Shown in pieces: positions 14,782-22,436 of a DNA stretch of 31,681 nucleotides. The notes beneath the pieces are model-generated. The model saw only the letters and a program-made list of their open reading frames with translations, made no database searches and was not told the origin of the DNA. Numbering within the stretch: the first letter of the stretch is position 1; each line of letters begins with the position of its first letter. This stretch comes from CAYGWX01 sp964353855 [NCBI: uncultured bacterium] (GTDB taxonomy: Bacteria > Edwardsbacteria > CAYGWX01), in contig CAYGWX010000009.1 of the NCBI GenBank assembly GCA_964353855.1, positions 1-31,681 on the forward strand. The letters run 5' to 3'. Made by a program: the position numbers and the translations under genes.

Positions 14782-14810
14782 TTGCAAGAAATCGATTAAA
14801 AGGGTATAAT
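14782..14810 (+). promoter_or_regulatory. Promoter of tRNA-Leu
   Basis: TTGCAA (14782-14787), a 17-base spacer and a perfect TATAAT (14805-14810) form a strong sigma-70-type promoter. The predicted start near 14817 is about 13 bases before the mature tRNA 5' end. Confidence 0.85.
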
Positions 14811-14829
14811 TTCACCGAAACGCGGCCCT

Positions 14830-14915
14830 GCCGGGCTGGCGAAATTGGTAGACGCAAGGGACTTAAAATCCCTCGGTTCTTCCGAACCGTGCCGGTTCGA
14901 CTCCGGCGCCCGGCA
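14830..14915 (+). tRNA. tRNA-Leu (anticodon UAA)
   Basis: The 86-base class II tRNA has a perfect 7-bp acceptor stem (GCCGGGC with GCCCGGC) and discriminator A at 14915. The D loop contains AAATTGGTAGA. The anticodon arm is AGGGA, CTTAAAA, TCCCT with anticodon TAA in the DNA. A long variable arm (CGGTTC, TTCC, GAACCG) and the T arm (GCCGG, TTCGACT, CCGGC) complete it. The 3' CCA is not encoded, so it must be added after transcription. Confidence 0.96.
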
Positions 14916-15000
14916 TTCTTAAATCCGCATCATTTCCAAGCTGTTACGAGCCTTCAAACCTCCCTGGGGATGCGGCGGCCCGCTTCGCCCATCGGGGTTA

Positions 15001-15029
15001 TTGACTTTTGCTCCGAAATCCATTATTAT
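15001..15029 (+). promoter_or_regulatory. Promoter of the chemosensory block, giving a near-leaderless cheW mRNA
   Basis: TTGACT (15001-15006), a 17-base spacer and TATTAT (15024-15029) make a good sigma-70-type promoter. The expected start, near 15036, is only about 5 bases before the cheW ATG at 15041. No Shine-Dalgarno sequence precedes that ATG, consistent with leaderless or near-leaderless translation. It presumably drives cheW and cheY, and perhaps genes further down. Confidence 0.7.
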
Positions 15030-15040
15030 ATTAGGCTGTT

Positions 15041-15514
15041 ATGAAGTTTGCCGAAACGAAGACAAAGACGGCTGAGAGCAACGAACCCGAGGTCCAAAGG
15101 CAGATCGTGGCCTTCCGGGTCGGGGAGGAAGTCTTCGGGCTGGAGATCGGGAACGTGCGGGAGGTTATAGAGTACCGCGAGGTGACCCCCGTGCCCCGCG
15201 CCCCAGAATTCGTTGCCGGGATCATCAGCCTGCGGGGCACGATTCTGCCCGTAGTGGACCTGCGCAAGCGCATCGGGATGGAACCCACCGAACCCAGCCC
15301 CGAAACTGTGATCCTCGTCCTGGAGGTAGATGGACGGCGGGTCGGGCTGGTGGCGGACCGAATCCTGGACATCCTCAAGGCCGGCCCGGAGCGGGCCCTT
15401 CGGACCAAAGAGCGGAGGGGGGCGGCGGCCCAAGAGTACATCCAGGAGGTTCTGAAGGTGGAGGATCGAGTGGTGATCCTCCTTCGCGTTGACAAGCTGA
15501 TTTCTACGGGATAA
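15041..15514 (+). CDS. cheW: Chemotaxis coupling protein CheW
   Basis: CheW links chemoreceptors to the kinase CheA. The 157-residue protein has the typical beta-barrel sequence: RQIVAFRVGEEVFGLEIGNVREVIEYREVT, the VAGIISLRGTILPVVDLRKRIG block, VILVLEVDGRRVGLVADRI, and a closing helix followed by RVVILLRVDKLIS. The first 20 residues are a charged lead. It is the first gene after a strong promoter and lacks a clear ribosome site. Its partners CheY, CheA and the receptor are encoded downstream in the same direction. Confidence 0.93.
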   Translation: MKFAETKTKTAESNEPEVQRQIVAFRVGEEVFGLEIGNVREVIEYREVTPVPRAPEFVAGIISLRGTILPVVDLRKRIGMEPTEPSPETVILVLEVDGRRVGLVADRILDILKAGPERALRTKERRGAAAQEYIQEVLKVEDRVVILLRVDKLISTG

Positions 15515-15555
15515 CTGGGAGGACCCTTAAAGGACGACAAGATGAGGAAGAAGCC

Positions 15556-15921
15556 ATGAGCGGGCCACGCGCGTTGGTGGTGGATGATGCGATTTTCATG
15601 CGCATGATGGTCGGGGACATCCTGAAGAAAGGAGGATTCGAAATCGCTGGTGAGGCGGGCAGCGGCAGGGAGGCCGTGGAGCGCTACAAGGAGCTGCACC
15701 CCGACCTCGTGGTCATGGACGTGATCATGCCGGACATGAGCGGGATAGAGGCCGTGAAGGAAATCATCAAGATAGACCCGAACGCTCGCATCCTGATGTG
15801 CAGCGCCATGGGCCAGCAGGCCCTGGTGGTAGAGGCGATCCAGGCTGGAGCCCGGGATTACGTAGTGAAACCCTTCCAGCCGTCCCGGGTCCTGGAAGCA
15901 GCCCAAAGGGTGCTGGGATAA
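15556..15921 (+). CDS. cheY: CheY-type single-domain response regulator
   Basis: A stand-alone receiver domain of 121 residues. The acidic pair is D10/D11, the phosphorylation site is D55 (VVMDVIMPD), the switch position is S83 (MCSAMG) and the conserved lysine is K105 (VVKPF). CheA would phosphorylate it, and CheC, two genes on, would dephosphorylate it. It has no output domain, so it must act by protein contact. With no flagellar genes in view, its target may be a pilus or gliding motor, or the MglA switch (inference). A GAGGAAG site precedes the ATG. The 41-bp gap from cheW suggests one operon. Confidence 0.93.
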   Translation: MSGPRALVVDDAIFMRMMVGDILKKGGFEIAGEAGSGREAVERYKELHPDLVVMDVIMPDMSGIEAVKEIIKIDPNARILMCSAMGQQALVVEAIQAGARDYVVKPFQPSRVLEAAQRVLG

Positions 15922-16008
15922 ATCCTACATTGCTCATCGAACATTACGTATTTTCATTTTAGAAAACGAACCCTCAATGCTTCTTTTAAACGGGTGTAGA
16001 AAAAAAGG
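15922..16008. other. AT-rich gap between cheY and cheA
   Basis: This 87-base gap is strikingly AT-rich against its GC-rich neighbours. It contains a small inverted repeat (TTTTC 15951-15955, GAAAA 15962-15966) and ends in an A-tract running directly into GGATG of cheA. No good -35/-10 pair was found by eye. It may hold an internal promoter or a stability element separating cheWY from cheA. Confidence 0.45.
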
Positions 16009-17913
16009 ATGATCGAGGTTGACAAATATCGCGAGGCGTTCGCCAGCGAGGCCGGAGAGCTTCTGGCCAGGCTGTCGAAATCCCTTTTGACCTGGGAGAA
16101 GAACCCCCGCGCCGTTTCCCACCTCGAGGAGTGCTTCCGTATCCTGCACACCCTGAAAGGCATGGCCGGAGCCATGGGCTACGAAGCCATGGCCAAGCTG
16201 GCCCATGTCATGGAGGAAAGCTTTTCCCGGGCCCGGGAGGGGACTCTCCATCCCAGCCCAGATGTGATGGATGTCCTGTTGCTCGGCGCCGACCTCCTTG
16301 AGGAGGGGGTGCAGGACCCGGAAGGCAAAGTGGACGAACCCCGAGTGAAATCCGTCTTATCCAGGCTGAAGGCGAGCCCGGTTTCCCCCCAGGCCGAGAG
16401 AACAAAGAAAAAATCCTCTGAGCGTACCCCAGCTCCTCAAGGACTCTGGGAGGTCAAGGTCAGGCTGTCGGAACAGACACCGTTCAAGGCGGCGAGAGCC
16501 ATGGTCGTGCTTAGGGAAGCGTTGAGGTTCGGACGGGTCACCGGAACCCGCCCGGACCAGCCCAAGATCGAGCGGGGAGATTTCCAGTCGTCCTTCTCCA
16601 TCTTCTTGGACGGTATCTCCGAAACCAGCGCACTCAAAGCCCACCTCACCGCCATTCCCGAGGTGGAGGCCGTGGACCTTTCCTCCGGAGGGCGGCCGTC
16701 GGAGACGGCCAGGAGGACAGAGCCCTCCGGGGGGGAGGAAGCGCGTGTCCCCCTGGCCCGGCTTAATGCCCTGATGAATCTGGTGGGCGAGCTGATCGTG
16801 GCCCGGGAGAGCCTGAGGCGAATTGCCCGCGACTACCGCCTGTTCATCCTGGAAGAGAGTCTGGCCCGGCTGACCCGGGTGACCTCGGACCTGGAAGCGG
16901 AGCTCATGGCGGCGAGGATGGTGCGGGCCGGGGACGCCTTGGAGCGGCTTCCGCGCCTGATGAGGGATCAGGCACGGACCCTGGGCAAAGAAGTGGAATT
17001 CACGATCGATGGGAGCGACATCGAACTGGACCGGACGATCCTGGATCGGGTCCAAGAGCCTCTCCTGCACCTTTTGCGGAATGCTCTGGATCACGGGATC
17101 GAATCCCCTGAAGAGCGCGCCAAGAAGGGAAAACCCGGGGGTGGAAAGATCCGGCTGGGGGTCCAGAGGACCCGGGACCGCGTAATCCTAACCGTGGCCG
17201 ACGACGGCCGGGGAGTAGACTTAGGCGAGGTAACCCGGGCCGCAGTCCGGAAAGGGATCCTCACTGAGGGGGAGGCGAAGAAGCTTTCCAAACAGGAGAC
17301 CTTTGATCTCCTGGGCCACTCCGGGTTCAGCACCGCTCGGACCATCACCCAGACCTCGGGGCGAGGGGTCGGATTAAACGCGGTCCGGTCCATGATCGCG
17401 GCCATGGGTGGAAGGATGACGATCAATTCCAACTTCGGGCAGGGGACGACCTTCACCCTGTACCTTCCCCTGTCCCTGGCTGTGATCCGCATCCTCCTGG
17501 TCCAAGTGTGCGGAAGGCCTGTGGCCATCCCAATGAGCCAGGTGGTGGAGAGCTTCCGCCTTCTGACCACGCAGGTTAAGCCGGTGCAGGGACGGGATGT
17601 ATTCTTTCGCAGGGACGAGGTGATCCCCCTCGTACGGCTGGCCGAACGCTGGGGATGGGGCTCAGGTTCCTCCGGAGGCGCGGCCAAAGGCCCGGAACCC
17701 TCCGGGATGACCGTGGTGGAGATCGAGGCCGGAGGACGAAAGGCCGGACTGGTCGTGGAGCGACTCTTAGGTCAGGAGGAGATTGCAATCGTGGGCCTGG
17801 ACAAACTTTTCGCCGGGATCCCGGAGTTCTCTGGGGTGGCTCTCTTGGGCGCAGGGAACATCGCGTTGGTCCTGGACGCCGTAGGGCTCTTCACGAGCTT
17901 GGACGAAGAATGA
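16009..17913 (+). CDS. cheA: Chemotaxis histidine kinase CheA
   Basis: The 634-residue kinase has all five classical regions. P1 (1 to about 110) carries the phosphorylated H47 in FRILHTLKGMAGAMGYE. P2-like (about 142-228) is a probable CheY/CheB docking domain. P3 dimerisation (about 245-310) has LNALMNLVGELIVARESL. P4 ATPase (about 310-490) has the N box HLLRNALDHGIE (near 352), G1 DDGRGV (near 397) and G2 GRGVGLN (near 451). P5 (about 495-630) is the CheW-like coupling domain. No key residue is missing. The start has an A-rich tract and AAGG almost touching the ATG, an unusually tight ribosome site. The stop overlaps cheC (AATGA). It phosphorylates CheY (15556) and CheB (28689). Confidence 0.95.
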   Translation: MIEVDKYREAFASEAGELLARLSKSLLTWEKNPRAVSHLEECFRILHTLKGMAGAMGYEAMAKLAHVMEESFSRAREGTLHPSPDVMDVLLLGADLLEEGVQDPEGKVDEPRVKSVLSRLKASPVSPQAERTKKKSSERTPAPQGLWEVKVRLSEQTPFKAARAMVVLREALRFGRVTGTRPDQPKIERGDFQSSFSIFLDGISETSALKAHLTAIPEVEAVDLSSGGRPSETARRTEPSGGEEARVPLARLNALMNLVGELIVARESLRRIARDYRLFILEESLARLTRVTSDLEAELMAARMVRAGDALERLPRLMRDQARTLGKEVEFTIDGSDIELDRTILDRVQEPLLHLLRNALDHGIESPEERAKKGKPGGGKIRLGVQRTRDRVILTVADDGRGVDLGEVTRAAVRKGILTEGEAKKLSKQETFDLLGHSGFSTARTITQTSGRGVGLNAVRSMIAAMGGRMTINSNFGQGTTFTLYLPLSLAVIRILLVQVCGRPVAIPMSQVVESFRLLTTQVKPVQGRDVFFRRDEVIPLVRLAERWGWGSGSSGGAAKGPEPSGMTVVEIEAGGRKAGLVVERLLGQEEIAIVGLDKLFAGIPEFSGVALLGAGNIALVLDAVGLFTSLDEE

Positions 17914-18527
17914 AAATCGAAGATCTGCGAACGGTACAGTTGGATGCGATCAAGGAGGTCGCCAGTATCGGGGCCTGTCACGCGGCTACGGCCCTATCGG
18001 AGATGATCCAGAAGCGGGTCATGGTCCAAGTCCCTCAGCTCAGGCTCTGCCTCTTAGAGGAGATCTCGGTGCTCCTGGGGCCTCCCGAACTGCCGATCAC
18101 GGGAGTGCTGATCTCGTTCTCGGGAAGCCTGGAGGGTCGCTCGGTGATGGCCCTGCCCTTCGAATACTCCCGGCTTCTGGTGGACCGGCTTCTGCAGCGC
18201 GAGCGAGGGACGACCCAAGAATTCGGAGAGCTGGAGAGCTCGGCCTTGAAGGAGGCCGGAAACATCCTGGTCTCCTCGTACATGAATGCTCTGGCCGACT
18301 TTCTGGGCGTAACCGTGATGCCCTCCCCGCCCGATCTGGCCATCGACATGGCCGGGGCCGTGCTCCTGGCGACCCTTTTGGACTACGGCAAGAGCCAGGA
18401 GCCGGTGATCGTGATCGAGAACGAGTTGCGCTTTATCGAGGACGACGACGTGATCTTAGGTTACCTGATCCTCTCCCCGGAGCCGAAATCGCTTCAGGCT
18501 ATCCTGCAGGCCGTGCACATGACATGA
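17910..18527 (+). CDS. cheC: CheY-P phosphatase CheC
   Basis: The 205-residue protein starts at the ATG overlapping the cheA stop. CheC-type phosphatases carry two E-x2-N active-site helices. The second is intact here (LKEAGNILVSSYMNAL, near residue 115). The first reads IKEVASIGACHAATALS, with Ser where Asn is expected, so probably only one site works. The remaining pseudo-two-fold pattern (GVLISFSGSLEGRSVMALPFEY and the later GAVLLATLLDYGKS) fits the CheC/FliY fold. It would remove phosphate from CheY-P and probably bind CheD (28195). It lacks the targeting segment of FliY. Confidence 0.88.
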   Translation: MKIEDLRTVQLDAIKEVASIGACHAATALSEMIQKRVMVQVPQLRLCLLEEISVLLGPPELPITGVLISFSGSLEGRSVMALPFEYSRLLVDRLLQRERGTTQEFGELESSALKEAGNILVSSYMNALADFLGVTVMPSPPDLAIDMAGAVLLATLLDYGKSQEPVIVIENELRFIEDDDVILGYLILSPEPKSLQAILQAVHMT

Positions 18528-18543
18528 GGAAGGCGCTTCGCTC

Positions 18544-21243
18544 ATGAGCCCAGCCGTGGAAGCCCCGGCCGTTTCGGAACAGGAGAAGAATATCCTCCTG
18601 GGGTTCCGCAAGCGTATCGACCCCAAGGACGCCGGCGCGCATAATAACCTGGCCGTGGTGTTCTACAACAAGGGACTCTACGAGGAGGCGATCGAGGAGT
18701 TCAAGGAGGCCCTCAGGATCGACCCCCGCTGTACCCTGGCCCGGGAGAACCTGGAGGTCATTTATAAAAAGTTAGGCGGCACGGACAGGGGCATCGAGGA
18801 ACTGAGCCGGGTGGTGGAATCCGACCCCCAGGATGGTGAGGCCCAGTTCCGCTTAGCCGAGGCTCTGGCGGCGACCGGACGCTTTGTAGAGGCCGCAGGG
18901 CACTTCCGCAAGAGCTTGGGGACCCGCCCGCACCATTTCGAAGCCTGGATGGGGATGGGCCGAGCCTTGAAAAGCGTCGGAAAGTTCGAGGAAGCCGCCC
19001 TAGCCTACCGGGAGGCGACCGCGGCCCGTCCCAACTTCGCGGAGGCCCACATGCGATGGGGGGAGGTCTCTTATAACCTCGGTCTCCTGGACCAGTCCAT
19101 TGCAGAATTCCAAAGGGCGCTCGAGCTGGACCCCACTCTGGCCGAGGCCCATTTCCTATTGGGCTTTGCGTACGGGGAGAAAGGGCAGCAGGACCGGGCC
19201 CTGGAGGAGCAGCACCTGGCGATCAAGCTGAACCCGATGTATGCTCGGGCGGAAGCGAACCTGGGGATCGACTTCTACCGAAAAAGCAAACGAACGGATG
19301 TCGGCCCGACTGCGGGAGACTCCTCGCGCTCTCACTACGAGATGGGCGTGGCCTTCCGCAACAAGGGCCTCTTCGAGGAGGCCTTGAGGGAGTTCGATCA
19401 GGCCCAGGGAGCCGGGCCAGAAGAGGCTTCGGTTTCCCGCATGAAAGGCGAAATCCAACTTCTCCTTGGCCGGGGAAAAGAAGCGGCGGCCTCCTACCAG
19501 GCCTACTTGGACTCGCAGAAGTCAGAAAAGCCCGCGGAGGTCCTTTCCGAGTTGGGCATTGCGCACCACCTTGCCGGAGACTTGGAGCAAGCCGCCCAGG
19601 CTTACCGCCAGAGCCTGGTGGAAGATCCGCATAACGGCCGGGCTTACAACAACCTGGGCATCGCCCTGTATTACACGGGCAAGAAAAAAGAAGCCGAAGA
19701 GGCTTTCCAGCGCGCCTTGGATTTTGATCCCAAACTGGCTGAGGCCCGATATAACCAAGGGGTGTGGCTCCTCTTAGAAGGCAACCTGGATGAGGCCGTG
19801 GCCGGGTTTAAGGCGGCTATCACCCTCAAGCCCCAGGCGGCCTATGCCCACTCGGAATTGGGCCTGGTCCACCTCCGACGCGGGGATTTGGAATCCGCAA
19901 TTGCCTGTCTTGAAGAAGCAATCCGCCTGGCCCCCAAATTCGCCGAAGCCCACTACCATTTGGGGTTTGCCTTTTCAAGCCTGGGACGCTACGAAGACGC
20001 TCTGAACGAGATGAAACAGGCCATGGGTATGGAATCCCTGTACCTTTCCACAAGGTTTAAATTTGCCGTGGATCTGGATTTTGAGCACCATGACCTGCTT
20101 CTGGTTCCGGGAGCCGAGAAGGAGGTTCCGGCAGGTCGAGCCGAACCGGTGGAAGGACTCGCCGGAATAGCCGAAGGTCAGGACATCTTTGCCGGTCTCT
20201 TTGTAGAGGAGGAACCCAAACCGGCCCCGGCCCCGCCGACCGTGGAGGCTTGGAGGAAGGACCTTGACCGGGCCAAGGATGCCCTGGATAAGGGGCTCAC
20301 AGACGTTGCGATCGAAAGCGCTAAAACGGTGCTCAGGGACCAGTCCGGTGAAACGGAAGCTCTGCTGGTCATGGGCGAGGCTTACTACGCCATGGGGCTT
20401 TACGGGGAGGCCACGGACGTCTTGGAACAGGCCTGCGAGAAAGATGAGATCGCGGGGAGAGGACATCACCTTCTGGCTAGAAGCTATCTCCTCCGGGAAA
20501 AATTCGAGGCTTGCGAGAGGCTATGCCACACGATTCTCAGCCAGAACCCGGGAAATATGGAAGGGCTCCTCTGCCTGGCAGAATGTCTGATGAGGTCCGG
20601 GGATCTGGATCAGAGTATCCGCCTTCTCGAGGACCCCAAGACCGAGGGATACGTGGAGGCTTTGGTGCTCTTGGGTCAAGGATACCTCAGGCGCGGAGAG
20701 GCTTCCCGGGCCAAGGCTGCTTTCAAGGAGGCCATCGAGCGAGATCCCCGGCGGGCCTCGGCCCAGGAGGCCCTTGGCCAGCTACTGCTCTCCGAGGGAG
20801 CCTACGAGGAGGCCCTGACGGCGTTTGAGCACGCCCTGAGCGTCGTTCCAACCTTTGTGGACGCCCTAGTGGGAAGGGGGCTGGCACTGGAACGCCGGGG
20901 GAACCTGGAGGGGGCAAAACGGACCTTCGAGCGTGCCCTTAACGTGGACCCCTGGCAGGAGCGGGCTCAAGTCCTTCTTGGGGTTCTGGCTTACCGCCGG
21001 GGGGAGATGCGCGAGGCCTCCGAGGTTTTCGAAAAGCTCCTCCGGCACCAGCCGGACCAGGCCGAAGGGCTCTACTGGCTGGGGATCATCAAGGCCAGCC
21101 AGAACGCCGTGGAGACAGCTATCTCGCTGTGGTCGCGTTGCATGGCGGCGACTTCGGACGAAAGGCTTTCCGAAAAAGCCGAGAAGGCGGTCAAAACGGC
21201 CCTAGAGTGGCGGGGAATCCTGAGTCTGGCCCAGGGAGAGTGA
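18544..21243 (+). CDS. Large tetratricopeptide-repeat scaffold protein
   Basis: The 899-residue protein is almost wholly built of 34-residue TPR units with the usual W/L-G-Y-A-F-A-P spacing, for example AHNNLAVVFYNKGLYEEAIEEFKEALRIDP near residue 32. Repeats run from about 30 to 500. They pause at a Pro/Glu-rich linker (about 515-575, containing PKPAPAPPTVEAW), and resume from about 580 to 880. There is no signal peptide or membrane segment, so it should be cytoplasmic. TPR stacks act as protein-binding scaffolds. It lies between cheC (16-bp gap) and the PATAN protein (3-bp gap), so it may assemble the kinase with the roadblock/MglA machinery. That role is inferred. Confidence 0.85.
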   Translation: MSPAVEAPAVSEQEKNILLGFRKRIDPKDAGAHNNLAVVFYNKGLYEEAIEEFKEALRIDPRCTLARENLEVIYKKLGGTDRGIEELSRVVESDPQDGEAQFRLAEALAATGRFVEAAGHFRKSLGTRPHHFEAWMGMGRALKSVGKFEEAALAYREATAARPNFAEAHMRWGEVSYNLGLLDQSIAEFQRALELDPTLAEAHFLLGFAYGEKGQQDRALEEQHLAIKLNPMYARAEANLGIDFYRKSKRTDVGPTAGDSSRSHYEMGVAFRNKGLFEEALREFDQAQGAGPEEASVSRMKGEIQLLLGRGKEAAASYQAYLDSQKSEKPAEVLSELGIAHHLAGDLEQAAQAYRQSLVEDPHNGRAYNNLGIALYYTGKKKEAEEAFQRALDFDPKLAEARYNQGVWLLLEGNLDEAVAGFKAAITLKPQAAYAHSELGLVHLRRGDLESAIACLEEAIRLAPKFAEAHYHLGFAFSSLGRYEDALNEMKQAMGMESLYLSTRFKFAVDLDFEHHDLLLVPGAEKEVPAGRAEPVEGLAGIAEGQDIFAGLFVEEEPKPAPAPPTVEAWRKDLDRAKDALDKGLTDVAIESAKTVLRDQSGETEALLVMGEAYYAMGLYGEATDVLEQACEKDEIAGRGHHLLARSYLLREKFEACERLCHTILSQNPGNMEGLLCLAECLMRSGDLDQSIRLLEDPKTEGYVEALVLLGQGYLRRGEASRAKAAFKEAIERDPRRASAQEALGQLLLSEGAYEEALTAFEHALSVVPTFVDALVGRGLALERRGNLEGAKRTFERALNVDPWQERAQVLLGVLAYRRGEMREASEVFEKLLRHQPDQAEGLYWLGIIKASQNAVETAISLWSRCMAATSDERLSEKAEKAVKTALEWRGILSLAQGE

Positions 21244-21246
21244 GCC

Positions 21247-22356
21247 ATGGCGATCGAAGGCTTGATCGGCGACCTGAACCTGATCGATCTGTTCCAACTT
21301 CTGGCCCTGGCCCAGAAGAGCGGGGCCTTGGTTGTGACCGGGCCCGCCGAAGAGGCCAGGGTCCTGTTCCTGAAAGGCGCGGTGGCCTTTGCCGGAGACC
21401 GCAAGGCCGAGGAGCAGTACGAGGAGATCCTGGAACGGACCGGGTTGCCGCCCAAGGAGAGAAATGGGCGAGTCTGGGAGCGGTTGCAGCAGACATGGGC
21501 CCTTCTGGAGGGGCGGGGGGAGGTCCAGACAATGGCCAGCCTCAGACGGTCCTTGGTCACGGTGACCGAAGAGGCCGTGTACCGTCTGTTCAACTGGGAG
21601 GAGGGGCGCTTCCGTTTTGACGAGGGCACTGACCTGGCCGGGCTCGATTCACGGCTGGCCCTGGACCTTAAGACCGAGAACCTCATCATGGAAGGTTCTC
21701 GGCGGATCGACGAGTGGTCCCAGATTCAAACCAAGATCCCCTCCCTTGATGCCGTCCTTATCCTCACGCCCGAGGAAGGGGAGAGGCGGGAGATCGATCT
21801 GCGGCCCGATGAATGGGCCATCTTAGCCCAGGTGGACGGGCACAAGCGGATCCGTGAGATCATCGGGATCCTGGGTGGCAAGGATTTCGAGGTGGCCCGA
21901 ACCCTGTACGGCCTAGCGGCCACCGGCCTGGTCCGGGTCGTCGCGGAAGGCTTGAAAGCTACGTCCAAAGATAGCTCTCAGGAAGTGGAGAAGCACTTGG
22001 AAGAAGGGCATCGTTGGTTGAGCCAGGGAAACATGGACCTGGCTTGGGAGGAGGCCCTGGAAGCCCTGCGGAATGCGCCGAATTCCGGCCCCGCCCATCT
22101 TCTTCTCGGGCATGTCTCTTATCGACGTGGACTGGGCGAGCGGGCTCTCTCGGAATACGAAGCCGCCTGCTCCCAGGGCGTGGTCGAGGGACACTACCGC
22201 AAGGGGCTCTGCTACAGCCAGCGAGGGGACTTCACCCAGGCGGCGAAGGCTTTTGGAGAATTCCTCAACCGCTCCCCGAACGGAGAAAGCGCGGCCCGGG
22301 CCCGGCGGGCCCTCAGCCTTCTGGCGGAATGGGAGGATCTCCTGAAGTCGGCATGA
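21247..22356 (+). CDS. PATAN (DUF4388) domain protein with C-terminal TPRs
   Basis: The 369-residue protein opens with a PATAN/DUF4388 domain (about 1-140): LIGDLNLIDLFQLLALAQKSG, then LVVTGPAEEARVLFLKGAVAFA, and a later VYRLFNWEEGRFRFDEG. Residues about 175-240 look like a winged-helix-type segment (DEWAILAQVDGHKRIREIIG). TPR-like helices run from about 250 to 360. PATAN proteins are found with response regulators and roadblock/GTPase systems in myxobacteria and cyanobacteria and are linked to motility control. It follows the TPR gene by 3 bases and precedes the roadblock genes by 80, so a role in the same complex is likely. Confidence 0.82.
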   Translation: MAIEGLIGDLNLIDLFQLLALAQKSGALVVTGPAEEARVLFLKGAVAFAGDRKAEEQYEEILERTGLPPKERNGRVWERLQQTWALLEGRGEVQTMASLRRSLVTVTEEAVYRLFNWEEGRFRFDEGTDLAGLDSRLALDLKTENLIMEGSRRIDEWSQIQTKIPSLDAVLILTPEEGERREIDLRPDEWAILAQVDGHKRIREIIGILGGKDFEVARTLYGLAATGLVRVVAEGLKATSKDSSQEVEKHLEEGHRWLSQGNMDLAWEEALEALRNAPNSGPAHLLLGHVSYRRGLGERALSEYEAACSQGVVEGHYRKGLCYSQRGDFTQAAKAFGEFLNRSPNGESAARARRALSLLAEWEDLLKSA

Positions 22357-22436
22357 GCGGACACCGCCTCGCAGGAGCCTTTGATGACGGAATCGATATG
22401 TCGCTCCGATTGAGAAAGAAAGGGAGGTGAGCCCGG

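Noticed and set aside
14461-14787. 108-codon minus-strand frame in the AT-rich gap
   Set aside because: No ribosome site or recognisable domain. It overlaps the -35 box of the tRNA promoter. I kept the region only as unexplained sequence.
14899-14960. Phage or island attachment site at the tRNA-Leu 3' end
   Set aside because: No second copy of the tRNA end and no integrase gene are found in the window; genes on both sides look native in composition.
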